DNA of 12,007 bases from assembly GCA_024644285.1 (NCBI GenBank), contig JAHELH010000042.1:1-12007 (forward strand), written 5' to 3'. Under the pieces are notes generated by a model. It was not told the DNA's origin, did no database searches, and saw nothing but the letters and a program-made list of their open reading frames with translations. A program made the position numbers and the translations under genes. This DNA is from Paracoccaceae bacterium (GTDB lineage Bacteria; Pseudomonadota; Alphaproteobacteria; Rhodobacterales; Rhodobacteraceae). Each line of letters starts with the position of its first letter. Positions within the stretch are counted from its first letter, which is position 1. Positions 1 through 7,031 of the stretch are shown here, one piece after another.

Positions 1-1202
1 AGGCCCTGCGGCGTGCCGGCGGCGATGCCCATGTGGACGAAGTTCTTGTAGACGATGTCGGTGCCGTCGATCTCGGAATTGACCTCGGGCACCTCCTTCA
101 GCGCGTGGCAGCAGGCCTTGGTGAAGAACGACATGAAGCCCAGCCGCACGCCGTGCTTCTTCTCGAACAGGTCCTTGTATTCGTTGCGCAAATCCATCAC
201 CGCGCTCATGTCCACCTCGTTGTAGGTGGTCAGCATGGCGGCGGTGTTCTGCGCGTCCTTCAGCCGCCGGGCGATGGTCTGGCGGAGGCGCGTCATCTTG
301 ACCCGCTCCTCGCGGGCCTCGTCCTCGGCCGAGACCGGCGCGCGCGGGGCAGGGGCCGGGGCGGGGGCCTCGGACTTGGCCGCCGCGGCGGGTTTCGGCG
401 CCTCGGTCAGCGCCGTCTGCACGTCTTCCTTCATGATCCGGCCGTCCTTGCCGGTGCCGGTCACCTGGTCGGGGCTGAGGCCCTTCTCCGCCATCAGCTT
501 CTTGGCCGAGGGCGCGTCCTCGACATCCTTGCCGGCGGCCGGTTCGGGGGCTTTCTCGGCCGGGGCCTCCTGGATCGGCCGCACCGCGCCGTCGGCCGAG
601 CCGGACATCGTGGCCAGCTTGCCGCCGGCCTGCACCGTGCCGCCCTCTTCGGCGAGGATCTCGGTCAGCACGCCGGCGGCCGGGGCCGGGACCTCGACGC
701 TGACCTTGTCGGTCTCCAGCTCGCACAGCATCTCGTCCTGCGCGACGCTGTCGCCGACCTTCTTGAACCAGGTCGACACCGTGGCCTCGGTAACGCTTTC
801 GCCCAGAGTCGGCACCATGACGTCGATGCTGCCGCCATCGCCGCCGCCGCTTGCGGACGGGGCGGGGTCGGGCGCCTCGGCCTTTGCCGGCTCGGGTGTC
901 GGCTCCGGCGCCTCTTCCTTGGCCGGTTCCTCCTTGGCCGGGGCCTTGGCTTCGCCGCCGCCCGCGCCTTCGCTGATCGTGGCCAAGAGCGCGTCGACAC
1001 CGACGGTCTCTCCCTCGCCGGCCACGATCTCTCCGAGCGTGCCGGCGGCAGGCGAGGGGACCTCGACCGTCACCTTGTCGGTTTCCAGCTCGCACAGCAT
1101 CTCGTCGGCCGCCACGGCGTCGCCGGGCTTCTTGAACCAGGTGGCTACGGTGGCCTCGGTGACGCTTTCACCGAGAGTGGGGACGCGGACTTCGATTGAC
1201 AT
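1..1202 (-). CDS. odhB (sucB): Dihydrolipoyl succinyltransferase, E2 of 2-oxoglutarate dehydrogenase (C-terminus outside window)
   Basis: This is the E2 core of the 2-oxoglutarate dehydrogenase complex. It passes the succinyl group from E1 via lipoyl-lysine to CoA in the cytoplasm. The first 400 codons are visible. Two lipoyl domains occupy about residues 2-76 and 124-200, each with an ETDKV(T/S)VEVP motif placing the lipoylated lysines at 43 and 166. They are joined by an Ala/Pro/Glu/Lys-rich linker. A peripheral subunit-binding domain follows (DAPSAKKLMAEKGLS...GKDGRIMKEDV), then a second Ala/Pro linker and the start of the acyltransferase domain (MTRLRQTIARRLKDAQ). The catalytic HxxxD region lies beyond the left edge. 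The ATG follows the sucA TAA by one base, and an AAGGA ribosome site lies in the sucA end, so the two are co-transcribed. E. coli SucB has a single lipoyl domain. A pyruvate dehydrogenase E2 is unlikely because sucA is directly upstream. Confidence 0.96.
   Translation of the reverse strand, partial: MSIEVRVPTLGESVTEATVATWFKKPGDAVAADEMLCELETDKVTVEVPSPAAGTLGEIVAGEGETVGVDALLATISEGAGGGEAKAPAKEEPAKEEAPEPTPEPAKAEAPDPAPSASGGGDGGSIDVMVPTLGESVTEATVSTWFKKVGDSVAQDEMLCELETDKVSVEVPAPAAGVLTEILAEEGGTVQAGGKLATMSGSADGAVRPIQEAPAEKAPEPAAGKDVEDAPSAKKLMAEKGLSPDQVTGTGKDGRIMKEDVQTALTEAPKPAAAAKSEAPAPAPAPRAPVSAEDEAREERVKMTRLRQTIARRLKDAQNTAAMLTTYNEVDMSAVMDLRNEYKDLFEKKHGVRLGFMSFFTKACCHALKEVPEVNSEIDGTDIVYKNFVHMGIAAGTPQG
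659..1199. repeat. Tandem duplication encoding the two lipoyl domains of odhB
   Basis: The segments at 659-830 and 1028-1199 are direct copies offset by 369 bases (123 codons). By hand alignment of 661-830 with 1030-1199, 132 of 170 bases match. The most conserved stretch surrounds the codons for CELETDKV, and the ACCTTGTC bases (complement of part of the lipoyl-lysine motif) recur at 703 and 1072. At protein level both copies share VPTLGESVTEATV and TWFKK. This is an internal domain duplication within one gene, not a mobile repeat. Confidence 0.9.
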
Positions 1203-1203
1203 G

Positions 1204-4161
1204 TTATTTTTCCTTGAGACCGAGCGCGGCAGCGACCAGCGCGGCTTGTTGAGCTTTGTGCTGAGAGGCCAGGCCCGTGGCAGGCGAGGCGGAGGCCGGG
1301 CGACCGACAAATTCGGGACGCTGGTTCGCGGCCTTGATCCGGGTCAGCACCCATTCGAGGTTTGGCTCGATGAAGGTCCAGCCGCCCTGGTTCTTGGGCT
1401 CTTCCTGGCACCAGATCATGTCGGCGTGCTTGAAGCGGCTGAGTTCCTTGACGAGGCTGAGCGCGGGGAACGGATAAAACTGCTCGATCCGCATGATGTA
1501 TGTATCGGTCAGGTTGCGCTCGTCGCGCTTTTCCAAGAGGTCGTAGTAGACCTTGCCGGAACACATCACGACGCGGTTGATCTTGTCGTCGGGCTGAAGC
1601 TCAAGCTCGGAATAGCCCTTCTGCGCGTCGTCCCACAGCACGCGGTGGAAGCTGGACCCGGTGAGGAAATCCTCGTTCGCCGAGATCGCGGCCTTGTGGC
1701 GCAAGAGCGATTTCGGCGTAACCAGGACCAGCGGCTTGCGGTAGTCGCGATGCAGCTGGCGGCGCAGGATGTGGAAATAGTTGGCCGGCGTGGTGCAGTT
1801 GGCGACGATCCAGTTGTCCTCGGCGCACATCTGCAGGAAGCGTTCCAGACGGGCGCTGGAATGTTCCGGCCCCTGGCCCTCGAACCCGTGCGGCAGAAGC
1901 ATGACGAGACCGGACATGCGCAGCCACTTGCGCTCGCCGGACGAGATGAACTGGTCGAACATGATCTGCGCGCCATTGGCGAAATCGCCGAACTGCGCCT
2001 CCCACAGCACAAGCGCGTTGGGCTCGGCCAGGCTGAAGCCGTATTCAAAGCCCAGCACGGCGTATTCCGAGAGCATCGAGTCGATGACCTCGTAATGCGC
2101 CTGGCCCTCGCGGATGTTGTTCAGCGGGTAGAAACGTTCCTCGGTGTTCTGGTCGACAAAGGCGGAATGGCGCTGGCTGAACGTGCCGCGTGTGCTGTCC
2201 TGGCCGGCCAGCCGCACCGGAAAGCCTTCGAGCAGCAGCGACCCGAAGGCCATGGCCTCGGCGGTGGCCCAGTCGAACCCTTCGCCGCTGTCGAACATCT
2301 GCGCCTTGGTTTCCAGAAGCCGCGACACGGTCTTGTGCATCGCGAAACCCTCGGGCACCCGGGTCAGGGCCTGGGCCAGATCTTTCAGCGTCTTCTCCTT
2401 GATCGAGGTTTTGCCGCGCTGGTATTTCTCGCCCTGCTTATCTAGATGCGACCAGCGCCCGTCCAGCCAGTCCGCCTTGTTCGGCTTGTAGCTCTTGCCG
2501 GCTTCGAATTCCTCGTTCAGATGCGCCTGGAAGGCGGCCTTCATGTCCTCGATCTCGCCCTCGGGGATCAGCCCGTCGGCGACCAGCCGCTCTGTGTACA
2601 GCGACAGGGTCGTCTTGTGACCCTTGATCTTCTTGTACATGATCGGGTTGGTGAACATCGGCTCGTCGCCTTCGTTGTGACCGAAGCGGCGGTAGCAGAA
2701 GATGTCGATCACCACGTCCTTGCGGAATTTCTGGCGGTACTCGGTCGCGACCTTGGCGGCGTGGACCACCGCCTCTGGGTCGTCGCCGTTGACGTGGAAG
2801 ATCGGCGCCTCGACCATCAGCGCGATGTCGGTGGGATAGGGGCTGGACCGCGAGAAGTGCGGCGCGGTGGTGAACCCGATCTGGTTGTTCACCACGATGT
2901 GCATAGTGCCGCCGGTCTTGTGGCCACGCAGGCCGCTGAGGCCGAAGCATTCGGCCACGACGCCCTGGCCGGCAAAGGCCGCATCGCCGTGCAGCAGAAC
3001 CGGCAGGACGCTGGTGCGGTCCGGATCGTTGTTCTGGTCCTGCTTGGCGCGGGCCTTGCCCAGCACCACCGGGTTGACCGCTTCCAGATGTGAGGGGTTG
3101 GCGGTCAGCGACAGGTGCACGACGTTGCCGTCGAACTCGCGGTCCGAAGAGGCGCCGAGGTGATATTTCACGTCGCCCGAGCCGTCGACCTCGTCCGGCT
3201 TGAAGCTGCCGCCCTGGAATTCGTTGAAGATTGCCTTGTAGGGCTTGCCCATCACGTTGGCGAGCACCGACAGGCGGCCGCGGTGCGGCATGCCGATGAC
3301 AATGTCCTTGACGCCCAGAGAGCCGCCGCGCTTGATGATCTGTTCCATAGCCGGGGCCAGGCTTTCGCCGCCGTCGAGGCCGAAACGCTTGGTGCCCATG
3401 TACTTGACGTGCAGGAATTTCTCGAAGCCCTCGGCCTCGACCAGCTTGTTCAGGATCGCCTTCCGGCCCTCGCGGGTAAACGCGATCTCCTTGCCCAGCC
3501 CCTCGATCCGCTCTTTCAGCCAGTTGGCCTGTTCAGGATCGGAGATGTGCATGTATTGCAGCGCGAAGGTGCCGCAATACGTCCGTTTCACGATCGCCAG
3601 GATCTCGCGCATGGTCGCGAATTCGAGACCGAGCACCTTGTCGAGAAAGATCGGCCGGTCGAGATCGGCGTCGGAGAAGCCGTAAGAACGTGGATCGAGC
3701 TCGGGGTGCGGGGTCTGTTCGCGCATGCCCAGCGGGTCGAGATCGGCCACCAGATGGCCGCGGATGCGGTAGGCGCGGATCAGCATCAGCGCGCGCATGC
3801 TGTCCAGGACGGCGCGCTTGATCGCCTCGTCGTTGACATCGACCTTGGCTTCGGCGGCCTTGGCGGCGATCTTCTTGCCGGCCTCCTTCATCTCGTCCTT
3901 GGCCCACTGGCCGTCGAGCGCGGCGGTCAGCTCGTCATTGGGCTGCGGCGGCCAATCCCGGCGCGCCCAGCTTGGGCCCGCGGCTTCCTGTTTGACGCTG
4001 ATCTCGTCGTCGCCGAGCTGCCGGAAGAAGCTGGCCCAGGCCTCGTCGACCGCGTTGGGGTCGTTGGCGTAGCGGGCATAAAGTTGCTCGAGATACTCGG
4101 CGTTGTGGCCTTGCATGAAGCTCGAGGCGTGGAACACGGCATTGGGGGATTGTTCGGTCAT
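1204..4161 (-). CDS. sucA (odhA): 2-oxoglutarate dehydrogenase E1 component
   Basis: This is the thiamine-diphosphate-dependent E1 that decarboxylates 2-oxoglutarate and succinylates the E2 lipoyl group. The product is 985 residues, slightly longer than E. coli SucA. The N-terminal E2-docking segment includes FMQGHNAEYLEQLYARY (about 16-32). Family motifs follow: RIRGHLVADLDPLG (about 132-145), MPHRGRLSVLANV (from 291), the ThDP/Mg motif from HGDAAFAGQG (391-400) to NNQIGF (425-430), and FGHNEGDEP (493-501). The C-terminal domain has WCQEEPKNQGGWTF near the end. The start is fixed by the conserved N-terminus and by an ATGA overlap with a short upstream ORF. I see no good Shine-Dalgarno sequence just before this ATG, so initiation may depend on coupling to upstream translation. 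Its stop lies one base before the odhB start. All expected motifs are intact. Confidence 0.98.
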   Translation of the reverse strand: MTEQSPNAVFHASSFMQGHNAEYLEQLYARYANDPNAVDEAWASFFRQLGDDEISVKQEAAGPSWARRDWPPQPNDELTAALDGQWAKDEMKEAGKKIAAKAAEAKVDVNDEAIKRAVLDSMRALMLIRAYRIRGHLVADLDPLGMREQTPHPELDPRSYGFSDADLDRPIFLDKVLGLEFATMREILAIVKRTYCGTFALQYMHISDPEQANWLKERIEGLGKEIAFTREGRKAILNKLVEAEGFEKFLHVKYMGTKRFGLDGGESLAPAMEQIIKRGGSLGVKDIVIGMPHRGRLSVLANVMGKPYKAIFNEFQGGSFKPDEVDGSGDVKYHLGASSDREFDGNVVHLSLTANPSHLEAVNPVVLGKARAKQDQNNDPDRTSVLPVLLHGDAAFAGQGVVAECFGLSGLRGHKTGGTMHIVVNNQIGFTTAPHFSRSSPYPTDIALMVEAPIFHVNGDDPEAVVHAAKVATEYRQKFRKDVVIDIFCYRRFGHNEGDEPMFTNPIMYKKIKGHKTTLSLYTERLVADGLIPEGEIEDMKAAFQAHLNEEFEAGKSYKPNKADWLDGRWSHLDKQGEKYQRGKTSIKEKTLKDLAQALTRVPEGFAMHKTVSRLLETKAQMFDSGEGFDWATAEAMAFGSLLLEGFPVRLAGQDSTRGTFSQRHSAFVDQNTEERFYPLNNIREGQAHYEVIDSMLSEYAVLGFEYGFSLAEPNALVLWEAQFGDFANGAQIMFDQFISSGERKWLRMSGLVMLLPHGFEGQGPEHSSARLERFLQMCAEDNWIVANCTTPANYFHILRRQLHRDYRKPLVLVTPKSLLRHKAAISANEDFLTGSSFHRVLWDDAQKGYSELELQPDDKINRVVMCSGKVYYDLLEKRDERNLTDTYIMRIEQFYPFPALSLVKELSRFKHADMIWCQEEPKNQGGWTFIEPNLEWVLTRIKAANQRPEFVGRPASASPATGLASQHKAQQAALVAAALGLKEK

Positions 4162-4283
4162 GGCAGCACCAGTTCTGGGCTTGAGGGTGGTTTGGCGCCG
4201 GGCGATCGGGCCACCCCGGCGCAGGGCGGCAGGCCGTCATTGATCCCGGCGGTCGCGCGGGTATGCCAGTCGGCTTGGGTCAT
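4158..4283 (-). CDS. Possible 41-codon ORF bridging the upstream unknown gene and sucA
   Basis: This small reading frame starts MTQADWHTRATAGIND and ends SSPELVLP. It fills the whole gap between the upstream secreted protein and sucA. Its ATG overlaps the upstream TGA as ATGA (4280-4283), and its own TGA overlaps the sucA ATG as ATGA (4158-4161). A GAGGA ribosome site sits about 7-8 bases before its ATG, while sucA has no obvious one. These features support translation and coupling into sucA. The second half is rich in Pro, Ser and Ala, without a membrane segment or a domain I know. Function is unknown. It may be a coupling leader rather than a functional peptide, or the double overlap may be chance. 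Confidence 0.45.
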   Translation of the reverse strand: MTQADWHTRATAGINDGLPPCAGVARSPGAKPPSSPELVLP

Positions 4284-4645
4284 TCGCGTGTCCTCGTCTC
4301 GCGGAGCAATTCGGTCATGCGTACTTTCAGGCCATCCTTCCGCTCTTCCAGCTTTTCGCTGTCCACGCGGCCGGTCAGGGCCGAGCCTCTTGCATAGGCC
4401 TCGGCCAGCAGGTCCAGCAGAACGCGGCTATCGACCTCGTCGGGCGCGCGCCGGCCGTGCAGCAGCGACAGGCGTTTGGCGAAGGGCGCATTGGGGTCGG
4501 TGCAGGCGCCGAGCATGTTGTCGATGAAGCCCTTGGTCATGTCCTCGTGCGCCGCGGTCGCAAGCGGGAGGCCGGCGAACAGGGCCGCTGTCGCCAGACG
4601 GCGCGCGGTGCGGTGGAGCCAGGCAAGGGCGGCGCGGGGCGTCAA
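4280..4645 (-). CDS. Small secreted protein of unknown function (TTG start)
   Basis: The product is about 121 residues. No ATG lies at a sensible place. The TTG at 4643-4645 overlaps the previous gene's TGA as TTGA, has a GAGGA ribosome site about 7-8 bases upstream, and places a signal-peptide-like segment at the N-terminus (basic HRTARR, then LATAALFAGLPLATAA, predicted cleavage near residue 32). The mature part has GFIDNMLGACTDPNAP with a single Cys near 48, followed by a charged, probably helical C-terminus (EKLEERKDGLKVRMTELLRE). The Cys region resembles one in the preceding gene. It overlaps the following short ORF by ATGA. I do not recognise a family. Export to the periplasm is inferred only from the N-terminus. 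Confidence 0.72.
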   Translation of the reverse strand: MTPRAALAWLHRTARRLATAALFAGLPLATAAHEDMTKGFIDNMLGACTDPNAPFAKRLSLLHGRRAPDEVDSRVLLDLLAEAYARGSALTGRVDSEKLEERKDGLKVRMTELLRETRTRE

Positions 4646-5313
4646 TTGCTCATCCTCGTCAGACCCAGCCCAAGGACCAGGACGCGAGGCTCGCCGTCCT
4701 CGAACAGGATGACCAGGTCGCGGCTGTCCGTCCTTTGCGCGTCGTCGGAATTGAGCATCGAACTGGCCGACCAGACCTTGGCCTCGGCATCCTGGTGGAC
4801 CGGGAACAGGGTGAAATGCGCCGTCAACTCGTCGACGATGTCCTGTGCCGGGCGCGCGAGCAGGAACTTGCAGCCGACATTCTCGAACCGGGGCGCGGTG
4901 CTGGTCCGGATCAGCACCGCGAGGCCGGCGGCGTCGGGATGGATGACAAGGCGCGCGGCGCCGCGCGGATCGTCGGTCGGCGCAGCGAGGAGCGCCGACA
5001 GGCTGCTTTCCGCGGCGCGCTGCCAGTCTGCCGCCTCGTCGGCTCCGATTACGTTCATCAGACGCCGCGCCGTGGCATCCGCCTGGCCGGCGGCGCGGAT
5101 CAGGTTTTCCTGCGCGTTGTCGCTTGCGGGCTTCCAGTTTTCCAGCACGGCGACCCTCTGGTCGAGGCTGAATCCCGGCGTGGTGCAGATCTTCTTGAGC
5201 GTCTGCACGAAACCGTCGGTCTTGCCCTGCGCCAGCAACGGGCCGGGCGCCAATGCGATCAGGGCCGCCGCAATCGAGGCCTTCGCCCACCCGGTCATCC
5301 GTTCGCACAGCAT
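4642..5313 (-). CDS. Exported protein of unknown function
   Basis: The product is 223 residues. The ATG at 5311-5313 is chosen because a GGAGG ribosome site lies about 10 bases upstream and because it opens a plausible signal peptide (hydrophobic ASIAAALIALAPGPLLAQ, cleavage near residue 29). A second ATG five codons downstream is possible but has a poorer ribosome site. The mature protein starts with DGFVQTLKKICTTPGFSLDQRVAVLENW and has two cysteines, near 43 and 148, that could form a periplasmic disulphide. The C-terminal third looks beta-rich (RDLVILFEDGEPRVLVLGLGL). The gene begins 20 bases after the DUF805 gene and overlaps the next by four bases, so it should be in the same transcript. 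No known family is recognised and there is no visible link to 2-oxoglutarate metabolism beyond position. Confidence 0.8.
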   Translation of the reverse strand: MLCERMTGWAKASIAAALIALAPGPLLAQGKTDGFVQTLKKICTTPGFSLDQRVAVLENWKPASDNAQENLIRAAGQADATARRLMNVIGADEAADWQRAAESSLSALLAAPTDDPRGAARLVIHPDAAGLAVLIRTSTAPRFENVGCKFLLARPAQDIVDELTAHFTLFPVHQDAEAKVWSASSMLNSDDAQRTDSRDLVILFEDGEPRVLVLGLGLTRMSN

Positions 5314-5333
5314 CAAATGTCTGCCTCCATCTC

Positions 5334-5792
5334 TCACGCGGCGGGCGGCGGGCCGTATTCGTTGGCCTCGGGATCGGATGGCCTGGTCAGCCACCACAGG
5401 AACAGCAGGCCGACGACTAGCTGGATGATGCCAAGCACCCCGCCCACCATCATGCCGCCCGTCGAGGGCATCTCTCCCATCGGCAGGCCGTCGGGGCCGA
5501 CCGAGGGCATCGACGGGACGAAGAAGGAGAACAGGAGCGACAGGCCGACCGGGATCAGGATGTACCAGCCGGGCTTGCCGGTGTCCTGCAGCCGCCGCCA
5601 GCCCACCGCAATCATCGGCACGATCAGCGCCAGCAGGGCGACAAGCTGCACGATCCAGCCGATAACGCCGGCGATCAGCATGATGATGATATAGGCGAGG
5701 AAGAACCACCAGTATTCCGAGCGCGAGGCGCGGCCCTCGAACTTGGCGTATTTCTCGGTCAGGCAGGTCTTGACGGATTCCTGGAATGTCAT
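5334..5792 (-). CDS. DUF805 family inner-membrane protein
   Basis: The product is 152 residues with the DUF805 signature: FEGRASRSEYWWF near residues 18-30, RRLQDTGKPGWY at about 66-77, and a C-terminal NEYGPPP tail. Hydrophobic stretches after the first motif (AYIIIMLIAGVIGWIVQLVALLALIV), around IPVGLSLLFSFFV, and near the C-terminus (GGVLGIIQLVVGLLFLWWL) predict roughly four membrane passes. A Gly/Met/Pro-rich loop (GPDGLPMGEMPSTGG) separates the last two. The ATG has a strong GAGGGGGA ribosome site and lies 37 bases after the sucD stop. The family is common and its biochemical function is not established. Nothing in the sequence ties it to succinyl-CoA metabolism other than its place among the suc genes. 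Confidence 0.93.
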   Translation of the reverse strand: MTFQESVKTCLTEKYAKFEGRASRSEYWWFFLAYIIIMLIAGVIGWIVQLVALLALIVPMIAVGWRRLQDTGKPGWYILIPVGLSLLFSFFVPSMPSVGPDGLPMGEMPSTGGMMVGGVLGIIQLVVGLLFLWWLTRPSDPEANEYGPPPAA

Positions 5793-5829
5793 CGTGCGTC
5801 CCCCTCGTTGTCAGGCCGGTATTGTCCGG

Positions 5830-6711
5830 CTAGCCGATTGCCTCCAGTACCGCCTCGCCCAGCCCGGCGGGGCTTTCGGCCACGACGATGCCGGCCGAGC
5901 GCATCGCCTCGATTTTATCCTCGGCGCCGCCCTTGCCGCCGGCGACGATGGCGCCGGCATGACCCATGCGGCGGCCCGGCGGCGCGGTGCGGCCGGCGAT
6001 GAAGCCCGCGACCGGTTTCTTGCGGCCCTTCTTCGCCTCGTCCTTGAGGAACTGGGCCGCCTCTTCCTCGGCGCTGCCGCCGATCTCGCCGATCATTATG
6101 ATGCTGTGCGTCTCGTCGTCGGCCAGGAACCATTCCAGCACGTCGATATGCTCGGTCCCCTTGATCGGGTCGCCGCCGATGCCGATGCAGCTGGACTGGC
6201 CCAGCCCGACATCGGTGGTCTGCTTGACCGCCTCGTAGGTGAGCGTCCCCGAGCGGCTGACAACGCCGACCGATCCGGCCTTGTGGATGTGGCCCGGCAT
6301 GATGCCGATCTTGCATTCGTCGGGCGTGATCACGCCGGGGCAGTTCGGGCCGATCAGGATCGACGCGCTGTCCTGCAGTACGCGCTTGACCTTCATCATG
6401 TCCAGCACCGGGATGCCCTCGGTGATGCAGACGATCACCGGGATCTCGGCGTCCAGCGCCTCGAGGATCGAGTCGGCGGCGAAGGGAGGCGGTACGTAGA
6501 TCACGCTGGCGTTGGCGCCGGTCGCGGCCACCGCTTCGTGGCACGAATTGAAGACCGGCAGGTCGAGATGCGTCTGACCGCCCTTGCCGGGGGTCACGCC
6601 GCCGACCATCTTGGTGCCGTAGGCGATGGCCTGTTCCGAATGGAACGTGCCCTGGCTGCCGGTGATGCCCTGGCAGATGACCTTGGTGTTCTTGTCGATG
6701 AGGACGGACAT
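5830..6711 (-). CDS. sucD: Succinyl-CoA synthetase (ADP/GDP-forming), alpha subunit
   Basis: This is the alpha subunit of the enzyme that converts succinyl-CoA to succinate with substrate-level phosphorylation. The 293-residue length is normal. The N-terminal CoA-binding fold shows ICQGITGSQGTFHSEQA (about 12-28) and GVTPGKGGQTH (38-48). Further family motifs are ITEGIPVLDM (96-105), GPNCPGV (121-127) and GHIHKAGSVGVVSRSGTLTYE (from 140). The phosphorylated catalytic histidine lies in GRRMGHAGAIVAGGKG, at about 251. The start is fixed by family alignment, with an AAGGA ribosome site about 9 bases upstream. The ATG shares its A with the TAA of the small membrane protein gene (TAATG), so it is probably translationally coupled to that gene. 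Confidence 0.98.
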   Translation of the reverse strand: MSVLIDKNTKVICQGITGSQGTFHSEQAIAYGTKMVGGVTPGKGGQTHLDLPVFNSCHEAVAATGANASVIYVPPPFAADSILEALDAEIPVIVCITEGIPVLDMMKVKRVLQDSASILIGPNCPGVITPDECKIGIMPGHIHKAGSVGVVSRSGTLTYEAVKQTTDVGLGQSSCIGIGGDPIKGTEHIDVLEWFLADDETHSIIMIGEIGGSAEEEAAQFLKDEAKKGRKKPVAGFIAGRTAPPGRRMGHAGAIVAGGKGGAEDKIEAMRSAGIVVAESPAGLGEAVLEAIG

Positions 6712-7031
6712 TATCGGATTTCCTTCAAGCTATCGGAGGACGCGAACAGCCGGTCCTGGTCTTCCATGAATGCGTCGAGCGCGCGCAGCACCAGCAATCC
6801 TCCGCCCACCAGAAAGCAGGTACGGGCGACCGCGTCGGTCATGTTGTCGGGCAAGACGAGGGCGACGCCGTCGCGCACTTCGCGCTTGTTGCGCGGAAAT
6901 TTCGGGCTGTCGCCGGCCTTGCGCGACGGTTTCGGCATGTCGAGCGCACCGGGCTTGAGCCAATGCAGCACCGCGCCGAGCGCGACCAGGCCGACACCTG
7001 CGGCAAGGGGGGAGGAAGCGAACCCCGCCAT
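6711..7031 (-). CDS. Small membrane protein of unknown function between sucC and sucD
   Basis: The product is 106 residues. Two hydrophobic segments, about residues 9-25 (LAAGVGLVALGAVLHWL) and 69-88 (ARTCFLVGGGLLVLRALDAF), flank a basic loop (KPSRKAGDSPKFPRNKRE). This suggests a two-pass membrane protein or membrane-associated hairpin. The ATG at 7029-7031 overlaps the sucC stop as TGATG, and its TAA overlaps the sucD ATG as TAATG, so it fills the gap exactly. Single-base overlaps at both ends, plus membrane-like composition instead of the Arg-rich pattern of a shadow frame, support a real gene. I do not recognise the family. It could aid membrane placement of succinyl-CoA synthetase, but that is a guess from position only. 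Confidence 0.8.
   Translation of the reverse strand: MAGFASSPLAAGVGLVALGAVLHWLKPGALDMPKPSRKAGDSPKFPRNKREVRDGVALVLPDNMTDAVARTCFLVGGGLLVLRALDAFMEDQDRLFASSDSLKEIR

Noticed and set aside
33..2445. Long plus-strand open frames (33-1199 and 226-2445)
   Set aside because: They run antisense through odhB and sucA, whose proteins are unmistakable. Their translations are low-complexity Gly/Arg/Leu or Ser/Ala-rich, as expected from shadow frames in GC-rich DNA.
3115..4527. 470-codon plus-strand frame antisense to sucA and its upstream genes
   Set aside because: It crosses gene boundaries on the opposite strand, resembles no family, and has the Val/Asp/His/Leu composition typical of the antisense of GC-rich codons.
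5815..5830. Five-base stem GCCGG/CCGGC at the sucD stop
   Set aside because: It is too short and lacks a T tract, and the next gene's ribosome site follows at once. It is probably chance in GC-rich DNA.
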